Of a stretch of DNA of 64,000 nucleotides, positions 53,245-62,473 are shown one piece after another. The translations under genes were made by a program, and so were the position numbers. The notes beneath the pieces are model-generated. The model was not told the origin of the DNA. It saw nothing but the letters and a program-made list of their open reading frames with translations, and did not search any database. Position 1 is the stretch's first letter. The number at the start of each line of letters is the position of its first letter. The DNA is from an uncultured Flavobacteriaceae bacterium (GTDB taxonomy: Bacteria > Bacteroidota > Bacteroidia > Flavobacteriales > Flavobacteriaceae): positions 1 through 64,000 of the forward strand of contig CANNAC010000001.1 of NCBI GenBank assembly GCA_947502495.1, read 5' to 3'.

Positions 53245-56200
53245 ATGAAGAAAAAACTACTCTTATTAGTACTTACCGTTTTATTTAGTTTCCATCATTA
53301 TTCGCAATCCTCTTATATTACACAGGAGCTCGATTGTAGTACTGGCTGTTCAGACCTTACTGTTGATTTTCCGTTAATTCAGGAAACTTCAAATTATACG
53401 GTAGCGAGTATTCCTTTTAATCCGCCATCCAATTTTGATGGTTTAGATTCTGGAACTTCTTTAAATTTAGATGATACATATAGTGATATTCTTACTCTTC
53501 CCTTTGATTTTTCATTTTATGGCGATACGTATAGTGATCTAATAATTGGGGGTAATGGCGTGATTTCTTTTGATACTACTAAGGCTAATGGTTATAATGA
53601 TTGGGCTTTTACAGAAACTTTACCAAACAATACGAATACGGCATTGAGTGATGCTAATATTTTTGGTGCAACGCATGATATGGATGCAAGTGTTAATGGG
53701 GAAATTGCTTACGAGGTTAAAGGCGTTGCTCCTTTTAGAGTCTTTGTAATTAGTTTTGTGGATATGGCGCATTTTTCTTGTAACGATTTAAGAACAACGC
53801 AAATGATTGTTTTGTACGAAACAACCAATGTTGTTGAAGTATACCTTTTAAACAAACCATTTTGTGCTGCTTGGAATAATGGAAATGCAGTTGTAGGGAT
53901 TCAAAACCCTGAAGGTACACAAGCGGTGGTTCCTCCAGGAAGAAATACAGGAATTTGGGAGGCGAATATTGAGGCTTGGCGTTTTAGTCCTTCCGGAGGA
54001 AATAATACAGGAAATGTATATACTTGGTATGATAATTTTAGTCAGTTTGTAAGTAATGATGCTAGTATTAATGTTTGTCCTACAGAAGATGAAGTGTACA
54101 CTGCTGAAATAACCTATTACGATCCGAATAATTTGGAAACGAATACCATACTAGAAGATATTACTATCAGTCCAAGTTTAGTAGGACAAGATCCTGAAAA
54201 CATGGAGGTTTGTAGACCTTATGAGTTTGATGTAGATTTTAATTTAAATACCCAAACCTATATAATAGTAGGAGGTACTACTTGTAGTGAGGTTACCTAT
54301 TACGAAAGCTTAACAGATGCTCAAAATGCTACCAACGCGATAGTAAATACAGGTAACTATAATAGCTATACTAGTAACCCATTTACTATATATGCTAGAG
54401 TGGATGATAGTAATTCTGGAAGCTTTGAAATTACTGATTTTGATTTAGTAGTTAATTTATTACCACAAGTATATCCTTCAGAATTAATTAATTGTGCAGG
54501 AAGTTCTGGTTTTGCAACGTTTAATTTAACGGATATGAATGCAGGTATAACTAACGCAAACACAGATTATACGGTTGCTTATTATGCTGCCATGGCAGAT
54601 GCAGATAACGAAACAAACATATTACCAGATATTTATACAACGTATAATAACCAAACTATTTATGCAAGAGTTAATAGTTTAACAAATCCATCATGCTATA
54701 GTATTGTTGAGTGTATATTAGATGTGAATAATGGTTTAGATTTAAGCGGTATTGGTGATGTAGTACAATGTGGATATAACGACGTTGCATCCTTTGATTT
54801 AGTGGCACATGTAGACCAACAAATAAATGGAGGTACGGACGTAGAATTAACTTTTTACCTAACCCCAGAAGATGCAGAAAATAACACAAATAGCATAGCA
54901 TCTGCAGATAATTATACCAACATTAGCAACCCTCAAACTGTTTTTGTAAGAGGAACAAATCTTATTACAGGTTGCAATTCCATAGGACCTTTCCAATTAG
55001 TAGTGACTACAACACCTACAAGTCTTAATCCTTTGGTGTCCTGTGAAACAGATGGTGATGGTATTAACGTTTTTGATTTAACAATAATTGAATCCGAATT
55101 TATAAATGCAACAATTACATATCATGAATCCTTAACAGATGCTGAAAACCAAGTAAATGAAATTATAGATCCTACGAGTTATTCTAATATTACAAATGCA
55201 CAAACAATATATGTAAGTGTAAATTATGAGAATTCTACCTGTTCCAATATTTTATACTTAACTATTTTAGTAAGTGAAGCTGTAATAGCAACACAACCAA
55301 CACCTTTGGTCGCATGTGGAGCAAATGATGAAGCAACTTTTAATCTAGATTCAAAAACGAACGAGATCTTAGGCGGATTAGATCCCAACGACACTTCTGT
55401 ATCCTATTACGCAACTTTAGAAGAAGCAGAAGATGGAGCAGGAATTATCTACCCTACAAATACCTATGTGAATACAACAAATCCGCAAACCATTTATGTT
55501 AGAGTGGAATCAAACGTACCGGAATGTGCCGATATTCTAGCGTTAGAATTAGTTGTAGAAAGCTGTCCTGTTACAGTAGATGTAGCTGTAGATTGCGCTT
55601 CTGCAGAAGTAGTAAACCAAACCTATTGCTATACCAATGAAGATACTACACAGTTTGTTTTTACTAGTACTGATGGATTGCCACTAGTTGTTGTTTTTAA
55701 TTCAGGAACGACAGAGAACAACTATGATGCCTTAGTAATTACAGATACCGATGGTACTATTTTATATGAAGGTTATGGGGATGATGGAGATTTAACAGGT
55801 TTAATATTTGCGTCTTCGGGCGACTCTATAACGGTAGGTGTAATTTCAGATGGTTCTGTTACTAGTTGTACTAATGATCCTTGGGATTTTGATGTCTCTT
55901 GTCAAGATACAACAGCACTTCCAAATTGTAATGCTTCACTTATAGAATCTTTAAATGAGGCGGTTGCTGTGGATTTAGATACGGACTTAAGTTGGAACGC
56001 TGCAACAATAGCGGTAACCGGATATACCTTATATATGGGAACAACTCCAGGAGCAACAGATGTTATAGATGGTGTGGATGTTGGGAATGTATTAACCTAC
56101 GAACCTGGAATGTTAACTTATGAAACCACATATTATGTTACTATTGTCCCTTATAATGATAATGGTCCGGCAACAAATTGTTCGGAAGAAAGTTTTACAA

Positions 56201-57921
56201 CCAAGAATGATCCTAATCAAATTATAGATTGCGCTTCAGGAGAAACCATAAATCAAACCTATTGCTATACGAATAATGATACTTCACAGTTTCTTTTTTC
56301 TAGCAATGATGGATCACAAGTCGTTATTGTTTTTAATTCTGGAACGACCGAGGATACGTATGATGAATTAGTGATAACAGATACCGATGGTACTATTTTA
56401 TATGAAGGTTATGGAAATGAAGGAGATCTAACAGGTTTAGTATTTACGTCTTCAGGCGATTCTATCACGGTAGGTGTGACTTCAGATGGTTCTGTTACTA
56501 GTTGTACTAATGATCCTTGGGACTTTACAGCATCTTGTGCTGGAACTATAGGTTTCATAGAAGTCAATGCTTTTATAGATGAAAATACGAATGCTATTTT
56601 TGACGCTTCCGAATTTAACTTTAGTGAGGGCGAGTTTTCTTATGAAGTTAATAACAGTGGTATTATAAATTATGTGCATGCTTCTACAGGGCATTTTTCA
56701 ATTCCGAATTATTCAGATACAAATACCTATGATATTAGCTTTACTATCTATGAAGGTTATGGTGGTTGTTTAAGTCAAACCATTTCTTTAATGGAAGATG
56801 TTTCGGTAACTGGTGGAGAAACGTTGCAAGTGGATTTCCCAATTACAGCAATTCAAAATTGTGATGATATAGGTGTTGCTTTATTATCTAGTGTGCCGCC
56901 TAGACCAGGAGTAAGCGCTTACTATACTTTAATTGTAGAAAATCATGGAAGCATACCTGCTTCCGGATCGGTAACTTTTACGCAGGATGCTTTATTAACC
57001 TTAAATAATGTTTCTAATGTGGATACTGGTAATTCGGTAACAAATACAACAACCGGCTTTGTTTTAGATTTTAATAACTTACAAGCAGGTGCCCAAGAAT
57101 TTGTGAATATAACATTAGATGTTCCTACCAATTTAAATATTGGAGATCTTGTTACCAATATGGTGGTATATACTGTAGACGATATCGACATTAGTAATAA
57201 CCAATCCGTCTTAACGCAAGAAGTGGTGAACTCGTATGATCCTAATAATAAATTAGAATCGCACGGACCAGAAATTAAGTTAGACGAATTTACAAACGAA
57301 GATTATTTATACTACACCATAAATTTCCAAAACTTAGGAACCGCAGAAGCTTTAGATATTAGAGTAAAAGATGTTTTAGATACCCAATTAGACGCAAGTA
57401 CATTTAAGATGCTTAACGCAAGTCATGATTATATGGTAACGCGAGTAGCTAATAATTTAACTTGGCAATTTGAAGACATAAATTTACCAAGTGAAAGCAT
57501 GGATGAACCAAACAGTCATGGTTTTGTGTACTTTAAAATAAAACCATTAGCTGGTTTCCAAGACGGCGATATAATACCAAATGTTGCAGATATTTATTTC
57601 GATTTTAATCCAGCAATTACCACAAATACTTTTGAGAGTGAATTTGTGACAACGCTTTCTGTAGGTGAATTTTCTGCAATAAGTTATTCTATGTATCCTA
57701 ATCCTGCAAATAGCACGGTTAACATAGAGTTTAATAACGCTGTAGCGGAAAAAATAGAAGTGACCATTTATAATGTACAAGGTAAATTAGTAAACAAACC
57801 AAGTACGACTTTTAATGAAACGAAGCTTAGCTTTAATGTGTCTCATTTATCACAAGGAATGTATTTTGTAGCACTTAAAGGCGAAAGTTTTAATAGGATA
57901 GAGAAGCTAATTGTGAAATAA
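53245..57921 (+). CDS. 1558-residue T9SS type A surface protein with Cys-Asp repeats and two CUB-like domains
   Basis: The signal peptide is MKKKLLLLVLTVLFSFHHYS. The head (about 25-260: FDFSFYGDTYSDLIIGGNGV, AWNNGNAVVGIQNPEGTQAV) is a known flavobacterial domain. Five Cys-Asp repeats follow at about 320-780 (CETDGDGINVFDL, CGANDEATFNL). Two CUB-like domains (about 783-890 and 995-1100) are near duplicates with a fibronectin III-like segment between (YTLYMGTTPGATDV). A DUF7619-like part (about 1170-1470) carries SYDPNNKLESHGPEIKLDEF. The type A tail is MYPNPANSTVNIEF, VTIYNVQGKLV, FNVSHLSQGMYFVALKGE. Its repeats are the same module as in the type B block at 1-19742. Probable large adhesin. 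Confidence 0.93.
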   Translation: MKKKLLLLVLTVLFSFHHYSQSSYITQELDCSTGCSDLTVDFPLIQETSNYTVASIPFNPPSNFDGLDSGTSLNLDDTYSDILTLPFDFSFYGDTYSDLIIGGNGVISFDTTKANGYNDWAFTETLPNNTNTALSDANIFGATHDMDASVNGEIAYEVKGVAPFRVFVISFVDMAHFSCNDLRTTQMIVLYETTNVVEVYLLNKPFCAAWNNGNAVVGIQNPEGTQAVVPPGRNTGIWEANIEAWRFSPSGGNNTGNVYTWYDNFSQFVSNDASINVCPTEDEVYTAEITYYDPNNLETNTILEDITISPSLVGQDPENMEVCRPYEFDVDFNLNTQTYIIVGGTTCSEVTYYESLTDAQNATNAIVNTGNYNSYTSNPFTIYARVDDSNSGSFEITDFDLVVNLLPQVYPSELINCAGSSGFATFNLTDMNAGITNANTDYTVAYYAAMADADNETNILPDIYTTYNNQTIYARVNSLTNPSCYSIVECILDVNNGLDLSGIGDVVQCGYNDVASFDLVAHVDQQINGGTDVELTFYLTPEDAENNTNSIASADNYTNISNPQTVFVRGTNLITGCNSIGPFQLVVTTTPTSLNPLVSCETDGDGINVFDLTIIESEFINATITYHESLTDAENQVNEIIDPTSYSNITNAQTIYVSVNYENSTCSNILYLTILVSEAVIATQPTPLVACGANDEATFNLDSKTNEILGGLDPNDTSVSYYATLEEAEDGAGIIYPTNTYVNTTNPQTIYVRVESNVPECADILALELVVESCPVTVDVAVDCASAEVVNQTYCYTNEDTTQFVFTSTDGLPLVVVFNSGTTENNYDALVITDTDGTILYEGYGDDGDLTGLIFASSGDSITVGVISDGSVTSCTNDPWDFDVSCQDTTALPNCNASLIESLNEAVAVDLDTDLSWNAATIAVTGYTLYMGTTPGATDVIDGVDVGNVLTYEPGMLTYETTYYVTIVPYNDNGPATNCSEESFTTKNDPNQIIDCASGETINQTYCYTNNDTSQFLFSSNDGSQVVIVFNSGTTEDTYDELVITDTDGTILYEGYGNEGDLTGLVFTSSGDSITVGVTSDGSVTSCTNDPWDFTASCAGTIGFIEVNAFIDENTNAIFDASEFNFSEGEFSYEVNNSGIINYVHASTGHFSIPNYSDTNTYDISFTIYEGYGGCLSQTISLMEDVSVTGGETLQVDFPITAIQNCDDIGVALLSSVPPRPGVSAYYTLIVENHGSIPASGSVTFTQDALLTLNNVSNVDTGNSVTNTTTGFVLDFNNLQAGAQEFVNITLDVPTNLNIGDLVTNMVVYTVDDIDISNNQSVLTQEVVNSYDPNNKLESHGPEIKLDEFTNEDYLYYTINFQNLGTAEALDIRVKDVLDTQLDASTFKMLNASHDYMVTRVANNLTWQFEDINLPSESMDEPNSHGFVYFKIKPLAGFQDGDIIPNVADIYFDFNPAITTNTFESEFVTTLSVGEFSAISYSMYPNPANSTVNIEFNNAVAEKIEVTIYNVQGKLVNKPSTTFNETKLSFNVSHLSQGMYFVALKGESFNRIEKLIVK
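55591..55905 (+). repeat. CUB-like domain copy 1 (636-bp duplication)
   Basis: The unit starting at 55591 recurs 636 bases later. Long near-identical stretches encode ITDTDGTILYEGYG and SDGSVTSCTNDPWDF, which suggests a fairly recent duplication. Confidence 0.85.
56227..56541 (+). repeat. CUB-like domain copy 2 (636-bp duplication)
   Basis: Second copy of the unit at 55591, offset by exactly 636 bases (212 codons), so frame is preserved. The fibronectin-like segment between the copies is not repeated. Confidence 0.85.
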
Positions 57922-57967
57922 GAATAAATAAAGCAATGTTTTGGAAGCAACCATTCGTGCTTTTTTG

Positions 57968-57990
57968 CATCTATTAAAAAAAAATAGATG
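57968..57990 (+). other. Hairpin just upstream of the PrcB-like gene
   Basis: CATCTATT (57968-57975) pairs with AATAGATG (57983-57990) around seven A, four bases before the ATG at 57995. No T-run follows. It may affect translation or be chance. Confidence 0.35.
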
Positions 57991-57994
57991 TATT

Positions 57995-58456
57995 ATGAAA
58001 AAATATGGATTAGTTATTTTAGTTGCTTTACTAGCATTTAGTTGTGATTCGGAAGATGATAATTCGGATACGGAAAGAGTACTTGTAGAACAGACCTTAA
58101 TTGTTAGTGATAACCTTTATGGAAATGGAGATGAAGGGCTTGTGAGTCAAAATATGGTGATAACAAACCAAAATGCTTGGGATGCTTTAATAGCGCAATT
58201 AGACTCTGTAAATAATGTTTCGGATCATTTTTCGGAAACAGCTATTGATTTCTCGCTATATACCGTTATTGCTGTATTAGATGAAATAAAAGGAAGTGGA
58301 GGCCATAGTTTGGAATTAAGTATAATGTCTAATACTGAAAATATCCTTGTCCATGTTACAGATCTAGCACCAGAAGGAAATGCAACAACTGTAATTACAC
58401 AGCCATTTATTATTGTTAAAATATCAAATTCAGATATGCCTATAGTTTTCGAGTAA
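57995..58456 (+). CDS. Lipoprotein of the PrcB-like family
   Basis: 153 residues from the ATG at 57995. The lipobox is LLAFSC, and it is followed by Asp/Glu (CDSEDDN), which is a poor +2 signal for inner-membrane retention and may favour surface display. VITNQNAWDALIAQL, IDFSLYTVIAVLDEIKGSGG and FIIVKISNSDMPIVF match the PrcB_C domain, seen in treponemal protease-complex subunits. Function here unknown. It is 73 bases downstream of the 1558-residue gene, possibly co-transcribed. Confidence 0.8.
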   Translation: MKKYGLVILVALLAFSCDSEDDNSDTERVLVEQTLIVSDNLYGNGDEGLVSQNMVITNQNAWDALIAQLDSVNNVSDHFSETAIDFSLYTVIAVLDEIKGSGGHSLELSIMSNTENILVHVTDLAPEGNATTVITQPFIIVKISNSDMPIVFE

Positions 58457-58478
58457 TACAATATGTTATATAAATCAT

Positions 58479-58511
58479 AAAAAAGCTTCCGTTTTGCGGA
58501 AGCTTTTTTTG
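58479..58511 (+). terminator. Rho-independent terminator
   Basis: AAGCTTCCG pairs with CGGAAGCTT around a five-base loop, then seven T. It ends the PrcB-like gene. Confidence 0.88.
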
Positions 58512-58560
58512 TAATGTTTATTTTCGCTTTTCGACATAGTTACAAACCAAAAAAATATTG

Positions 58561-59364
58561 ATGAAAAACTACATTTTTGCAATTGCCTTAGTAATTACAT
58601 TTTCGGCATGTAAACAAAGCACAAAAACAGAAGAAGCTACAGAAAGTGTAGAAGAAGTAATTGTAGAAACACCTGCAGTTAGCTATCCAGAAAACCTTAC
58701 TAAGGTATTTGATGCGCATGGCGGAATTGACGCATGGAAATCTATGAAGTCCTTAGCTTTCACAATGGAAAAACCAGACGGAAAAGAAGTGATAACCACT
58801 AACTTAATTTCAAGAGAAGCTTTAGTAGAAAACACAAAAGAAAGTATTGGTTTTGATGGTGAAAAAGCATGGTTTGTAAATAAAACAGAAGGAGATTATA
58901 ATGGGAAAATGGCGAAATATAAATATAACTTAATGTTCTATTTCTACGCGATGCCTTTTATCTTGTCTGATGACGGAATTAATTACGCAGATGCAGAACC
59001 TTTAGTTTATGAAGGTGTAACCTACCCAGGAATACAAGTAACCTATAACGCAGGAGTTGGTGAAACACCAGAAGACCGTTACGTGTTATATTACAACCCT
59101 ACAACATACCAAATGGAATGGTTAGGCTATACGGTTTCTTTTGTACCAGGAATAGATAAAAAAGAATTACACTTTAGAAGATATAGTGATTGGCAAAAAG
59201 TGAATGGTTTATTATTACCTAAAACAAGTGTGAATTATGGTTTTAAAGACGACAAACCAACAGAAGCTACAAAGAGTACCGATTTTATAGATGTTCAAAT
59301 TACAGATACAGCTATGCCATCTAGTACATTTGCTAAACCTGAAAATGGAGAATTCTCAAACTAA
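58561..59364 (+). CDS. DUF6503-family lipoprotein
   Basis: 267 residues from the ATG at 58561. The lipobox is FSAC after a short signal peptide (MKNYIFAIALVITFSAC). A Glu/Thr-rich linker follows. The main domain (VFDAHGGIDAWKSMKSLAFT, ISREALVENTKESIGFDGEK, YVLYYNPTTYQMEWLGYTVS, HFRRYSDWQKVNGLLLPKTS) matches DUF6503, a LolA-like beta-fold of unknown function in Bacteroidota. It is likely an envelope lipoprotein. Confidence 0.85.
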   Translation: MKNYIFAIALVITFSACKQSTKTEEATESVEEVIVETPAVSYPENLTKVFDAHGGIDAWKSMKSLAFTMEKPDGKEVITTNLISREALVENTKESIGFDGEKAWFVNKTEGDYNGKMAKYKYNLMFYFYAMPFILSDDGINYADAEPLVYEGVTYPGIQVTYNAGVGETPEDRYVLYYNPTTYQMEWLGYTVSFVPGIDKKELHFRRYSDWQKVNGLLLPKTSVNYGFKDDKPTEATKSTDFIDVQITDTAMPSSTFAKPENGEFSN

Positions 59365-59380
59365 GCGTTCTTTTAAACCC

Positions 59381-59422
59381 AAAAAAAAAGCGAACATTAT
59401 TTTTATAATGTTCGCTTTTTTT
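59381..59422. terminator. Bidirectional rho-independent terminator
   Basis: An 11-bp stem (59390-59400 with 59405-59415) is flanked by A-runs on one side and T-runs on the other. It ends both the DUF6503 gene (plus) and the small exported protein gene (minus). Confidence 0.9.
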
Positions 59423-59439
59423 ATTTCCTATTTTTAAAA

Positions 59440-59766
59440 CTAATTAGGAGAAATAGGTCTATGTAAACCAGGGATTTCTAGCATCACTTTGCGTAATTCG
59501 TTTTTTAAAGTGTAACTCGTAAAATCCGGATAAGCAGTAAGTCTATTAAAATTTTGTGGTGTAAAAACTAAAGTTCCTGTAGGTATCGCTTCAAAGTTTT
59601 TATAAGGAGCTGTCGTTTTTAAATTGGTTTCTAAAACTAGAATTTTTTCAAAAGTAGAACTGTCAAAAAAAGAATAACTCTTTTTATCTATTTTCTTTAA
59701 CTCTATGGTTTGTGCAAAAGAAATAGCACTAATAAAGAGTGCAGATAATAATAATGTCTTTTTCAT
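59440..59766 (-). CDS. Small exported protein of unknown function
   Basis: 108 residues with a signal peptide (MKKTLLLSALFISAISFAQ). The mature part of 89 residues (KKIDKKSYSFFDSSTFEKIL, PTGTLVFTPQNFNRLTAY) has no motif or sorting domain that I recognise. No conserved Cys, so it is not a lipoprotein. It lies downstream of the DUF3810 gene by 38 bases and may be in the same message. Confidence 0.7.
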   Translation of the reverse strand: MKKTLLLSALFISAISFAQTIELKKIDKKSYSFFDSSTFEKILVLETNLKTTAPYKNFEAIPTGTLVFTPQNFNRLTAYPDFTSYTLKNELRKVMLEIPGLHRPISPN

Positions 59767-59804
59767 AACCTATGGTTTTTGTGCTACCAAGATACAAGAA
59801 TTAA

Positions 59805-60869
59805 TTATATTTTACTATCCTGATAATTTACCAGTAAAGCAACCACATAACTATAACTTTCCATACCTCCTTTTTGATTGTTGGCTTTTAAAAAGTTGGT
59901 GTACACCAGTTTAAAAATAGGCTCTGTTATGTTTTGATAACTTTGCCAGAATGCTTGTGTTTCTTGGTAGTTCTTTATAATTCCTAGGTTAATAGTATCT
60001 AGCAATTTTTCATAAGCAATAGGATCTCTTCGGTATACTTCCAATAAACAATGTTTTAATCCGAAGGTAAAACCAGAATACTTAAAGTAGATATCCGGAT
60101 TATTGGTTGCTGCTAAAAAACCAATAAAATTCGCTTCGTTTTCTGCAGCATAACCTAATTGATGTGCCACTTCATGGGACGCAGTTGTGGGAAATTTATA
60201 TTTGGGAATTAATGCATCTACTTGCGCTTCATTGGTCAGCGGATTTAAGTACCCCGAAAATCCCATAAATGTTAGTGGTAGACTAAATAAGGATTTTTTT
60301 ATACTCTTCGGATGGTATTTTAGATGCGGAAAATCTTCCTCTAAAACCGTATAGCCATTTGGGACTTGTTGTAATAATTCCGATTTGCTATACGGCATTT
60401 CTACTTTTACCGTATCGTTTTTGGTGATTTGAAGATGCAAAGTATTCGATTTTTCAATCAACTGTTTGGTAACCGTTATTAATTTTTCTGTAGTATAATC
60501 TGCTTCTAGGTGGAGGTTTTTGTGTAATGGCAATCTGTAATAATTCATTGCCCAAAAAAGATGAAAGACGAAATAAAATATGGAAATTGCTACAAAAATA
60601 TCTATCAACCAATTTTTGGTGTCTTTTATAATTCTTCTTCTGTTTTTAACAAACCAACGAATCATATATATAATAGAAAAGGCATAGAATAAATCGCCAA
60701 AGGAAAACGGAATCCATCCTAAAGTGTATCTAAAAAGTTTCGAAATTATCGGGTACAAACCATTGCTGTAATATTTCTCAATAAATGCAGGATAGTTAGA
60801 AAGCAACTTCACTATAAAGTAAAGAGGTATTATAGAAAAAGCAATATATGGTTTTGGATTTTTCAGCAT
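59805..60869 (-). CDS. DUF3810 membrane protein with HExxH motif
   Basis: 354 residues. Three membrane segments lie in the first 130 residues (FSIIPLYFIVKLLSNYPAF, FGDLFYAFSIIYMIRWFV, WLIDIFVAISIFYFVFHLF). The soluble part has the zinc-protease-like TASHEVAHQLGYAAENEANF, with HEVAH followed by a downstream Glu. DUF3810 is not characterised. A TACTTTTG -7 element lies at 60874-60881, within ten bases of the ATG. Confidence 0.85.
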   Translation of the reverse strand: MLKNPKPYIAFSIIPLYFIVKLLSNYPAFIEKYYSNGLYPIISKLFRYTLGWIPFSFGDLFYAFSIIYMIRWFVKNRRRIIKDTKNWLIDIFVAISIFYFVFHLFWAMNYYRLPLHKNLHLEADYTTEKLITVTKQLIEKSNTLHLQITKNDTVKVEMPYSKSELLQQVPNGYTVLEEDFPHLKYHPKSIKKSLFSLPLTFMGFSGYLNPLTNEAQVDALIPKYKFPTTASHEVAHQLGYAAENEANFIGFLAATNNPDIYFKYSGFTFGLKHCLLEVYRRDPIAYEKLLDTINLGIIKNYQETQAFWQSYQNITEPIFKLVYTNFLKANNQKGGMESYSYVVALLVNYQDSKI

Positions 60870-60936
60870 CTTTCAAAAGTAAGCAAATGTTTGTAAAAGA
60901 CTATTCGTATCTTCGTACTTTCAAAAATATATACAA

Positions 60937-62397
60937 ATGAATTCAGAAATAAGACAACTAGAACCACAACAGCTTTGGAATAAGTTTGCAGACCTTAATG
61001 CAGTGCCAAGAGCATCCAAAAAAGAAGAACGTGTTATTGCGTTTATGAAAGATTTTGGAACAAAACTTGGTTTAGAAGTTATAGAAGATGAAGTAGGGAA
61101 TGTTATCATAAAAAAACCTGCTACTTCTGGAATGGAAGATAGAGTTGCTATTGTAATGCAATCGCATTTAGATATGGTACACCAAAAAAATAACGATACA
61201 GAATTCGATTTCGATACACAAGGAATTGATATGTATGTAGAAGGAGATTGGGTACGTGCCAAAGGAACTACGCTTGGAGCAGACAACGGTTTAGGGGTTG
61301 CAACAATCATGGCAATTCTAGAAAGTACAGACATTGCACATCCTGCAATAGAAGCTTTGTTTACTATTGACGAAGAAACTGGAATGACAGGTGCAATGGG
61401 TTTAAAAGGAGGTTTGCTGGAAGGCGGAATCTTACTAAACTTAGATACCGAAGAAGATGATGAAATTGGTGTTGGTTGTGCCGGCGGAATTGATGTTACA
61501 GCAACTAGAGAATATAAAGTAGAAGAAACGCCAGAATTTAAAATGGGTTTTGCTATTACCGTTAATGGTTTGCAAGGTGGACATTCTGGAATGCAAATAC
61601 ACGAAGGTTTAGGGAATGCGAACAAAATTATGAATCGTGTTTTATTTGACGGATTTGAAAACTTTGGTTTACGTATTTCGGAAATCAATGGTGGAAGTTT
61701 ACGTAATGCAATTCCAAGAGAAAGTAACGCAATAGTTGCTATCGATGCGGTGCATGAAGCTGCTTTTATTGCAGAAATGGAAGAAATGGCAAAAACCATT
61801 AAAGCCGAATTAAGAACGATGGAACCGGATTTAGAAATTACAGTTTCTAAAACGGAAACACCAGAAACAATCATGGATCTTGGTGTACAAGAAGGAATAA
61901 CAAGAGCAATTTATGCGGCTTGTAATGGCGTGTACAGAATGAGTGCAGAGATTCCTGGTTTGGTAGAAACATCGAATAATATTGCGAGAGTAATTATTAA
62001 AGATGGTGCCATTAAAATAGGATGTTTAACACGTTCTTCGGTAGAGAGTTCTAAAGACGATTTAGCAAATACGCTTCGTGCAACTTTTGAACTTACTGGT
62101 TGTGAGGTAGAACTTTCGGGAGATTATCCTGGTTGGGCTCCAAATATGGATTCTTCTATCTTAAAAGTATTAGATGCGTTATATGAAAAAATGAATGGTG
62201 AGAAAGCACATGTTGCCGCTTGTCACGCCGGATTAGAATGTGGTATTCTTGGAACGCATTACCCAGAAATGGAAATGATTAGTTTTGGACCAACTATTAA
62301 AGGTGCACACTCTCCAGATGAAAGAGCAAGTATTTCTTCTGCTCAAAAATACTGGAAGTTTGTTTTAGCAATTTTGAAAGAGATTCCTAAGAAGTAA
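60937..62397 (+). CDS. pepD: Aminoacyl-histidine dipeptidase (M20 family)
   Basis: 486 residues, the normal PepD length. Zinc and catalytic motifs in order are MQSHLDMVHQ, LGADNGLGVA, IDEETGMTGA, LNLDTEEDDEIGVGCAGG and CHAGLECG. The lid domain lies in the middle (GLQGGHSGMQIHEGLGNANK). It cleaves dipeptides such as Xaa-His. Divergent from DUF3810. A terminator follows. Confidence 0.96.
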   Translation: MNSEIRQLEPQQLWNKFADLNAVPRASKKEERVIAFMKDFGTKLGLEVIEDEVGNVIIKKPATSGMEDRVAIVMQSHLDMVHQKNNDTEFDFDTQGIDMYVEGDWVRAKGTTLGADNGLGVATIMAILESTDIAHPAIEALFTIDEETGMTGAMGLKGGLLEGGILLNLDTEEDDEIGVGCAGGIDVTATREYKVEETPEFKMGFAITVNGLQGGHSGMQIHEGLGNANKIMNRVLFDGFENFGLRISEINGGSLRNAIPRESNAIVAIDAVHEAAFIAEMEEMAKTIKAELRTMEPDLEITVSKTETPETIMDLGVQEGITRAIYAACNGVYRMSAEIPGLVETSNNIARVIIKDGAIKIGCLTRSSVESSKDDLANTLRATFELTGCEVELSGDYPGWAPNMDSSILKVLDALYEKMNGEKAHVAACHAGLECGILGTHYPEMEMISFGPTIKGAHSPDERASISSAQKYWKFVLAILKEIPKK

Positions 62398-62424
62398 ACT
62401 CATAAATATAATATAGTAGAAAAT

Positions 62425-62455
62425 AAAAAAGCAGCTCATCGAGCTGCTTTTTTTT
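62425..62455. terminator. Bidirectional rho-independent terminator
   Basis: AGCAGCTC pairs with GAGCTGCT, with A-runs before and eight T after. It lies between pepD and the convergent peptidylprolyl isomerase gene. Confidence 0.88.
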
Positions 62456-62473
62456 AGGTAATATAATTAGAAA

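Noticed and set aside
57968-57990. Hairpin considered as terminator of the 1558-residue gene
   Set aside because: No T-run follows and it lies only four bases before the next ATG.
60921-61874. 317-codon open frame on the minus strand opposite pepD
   Set aside because: It is rich in Ser, Pro, Ile and Lys with no domain, and lies fully antisense to a well-supported M20 peptidase; it is a codon-bias shadow.
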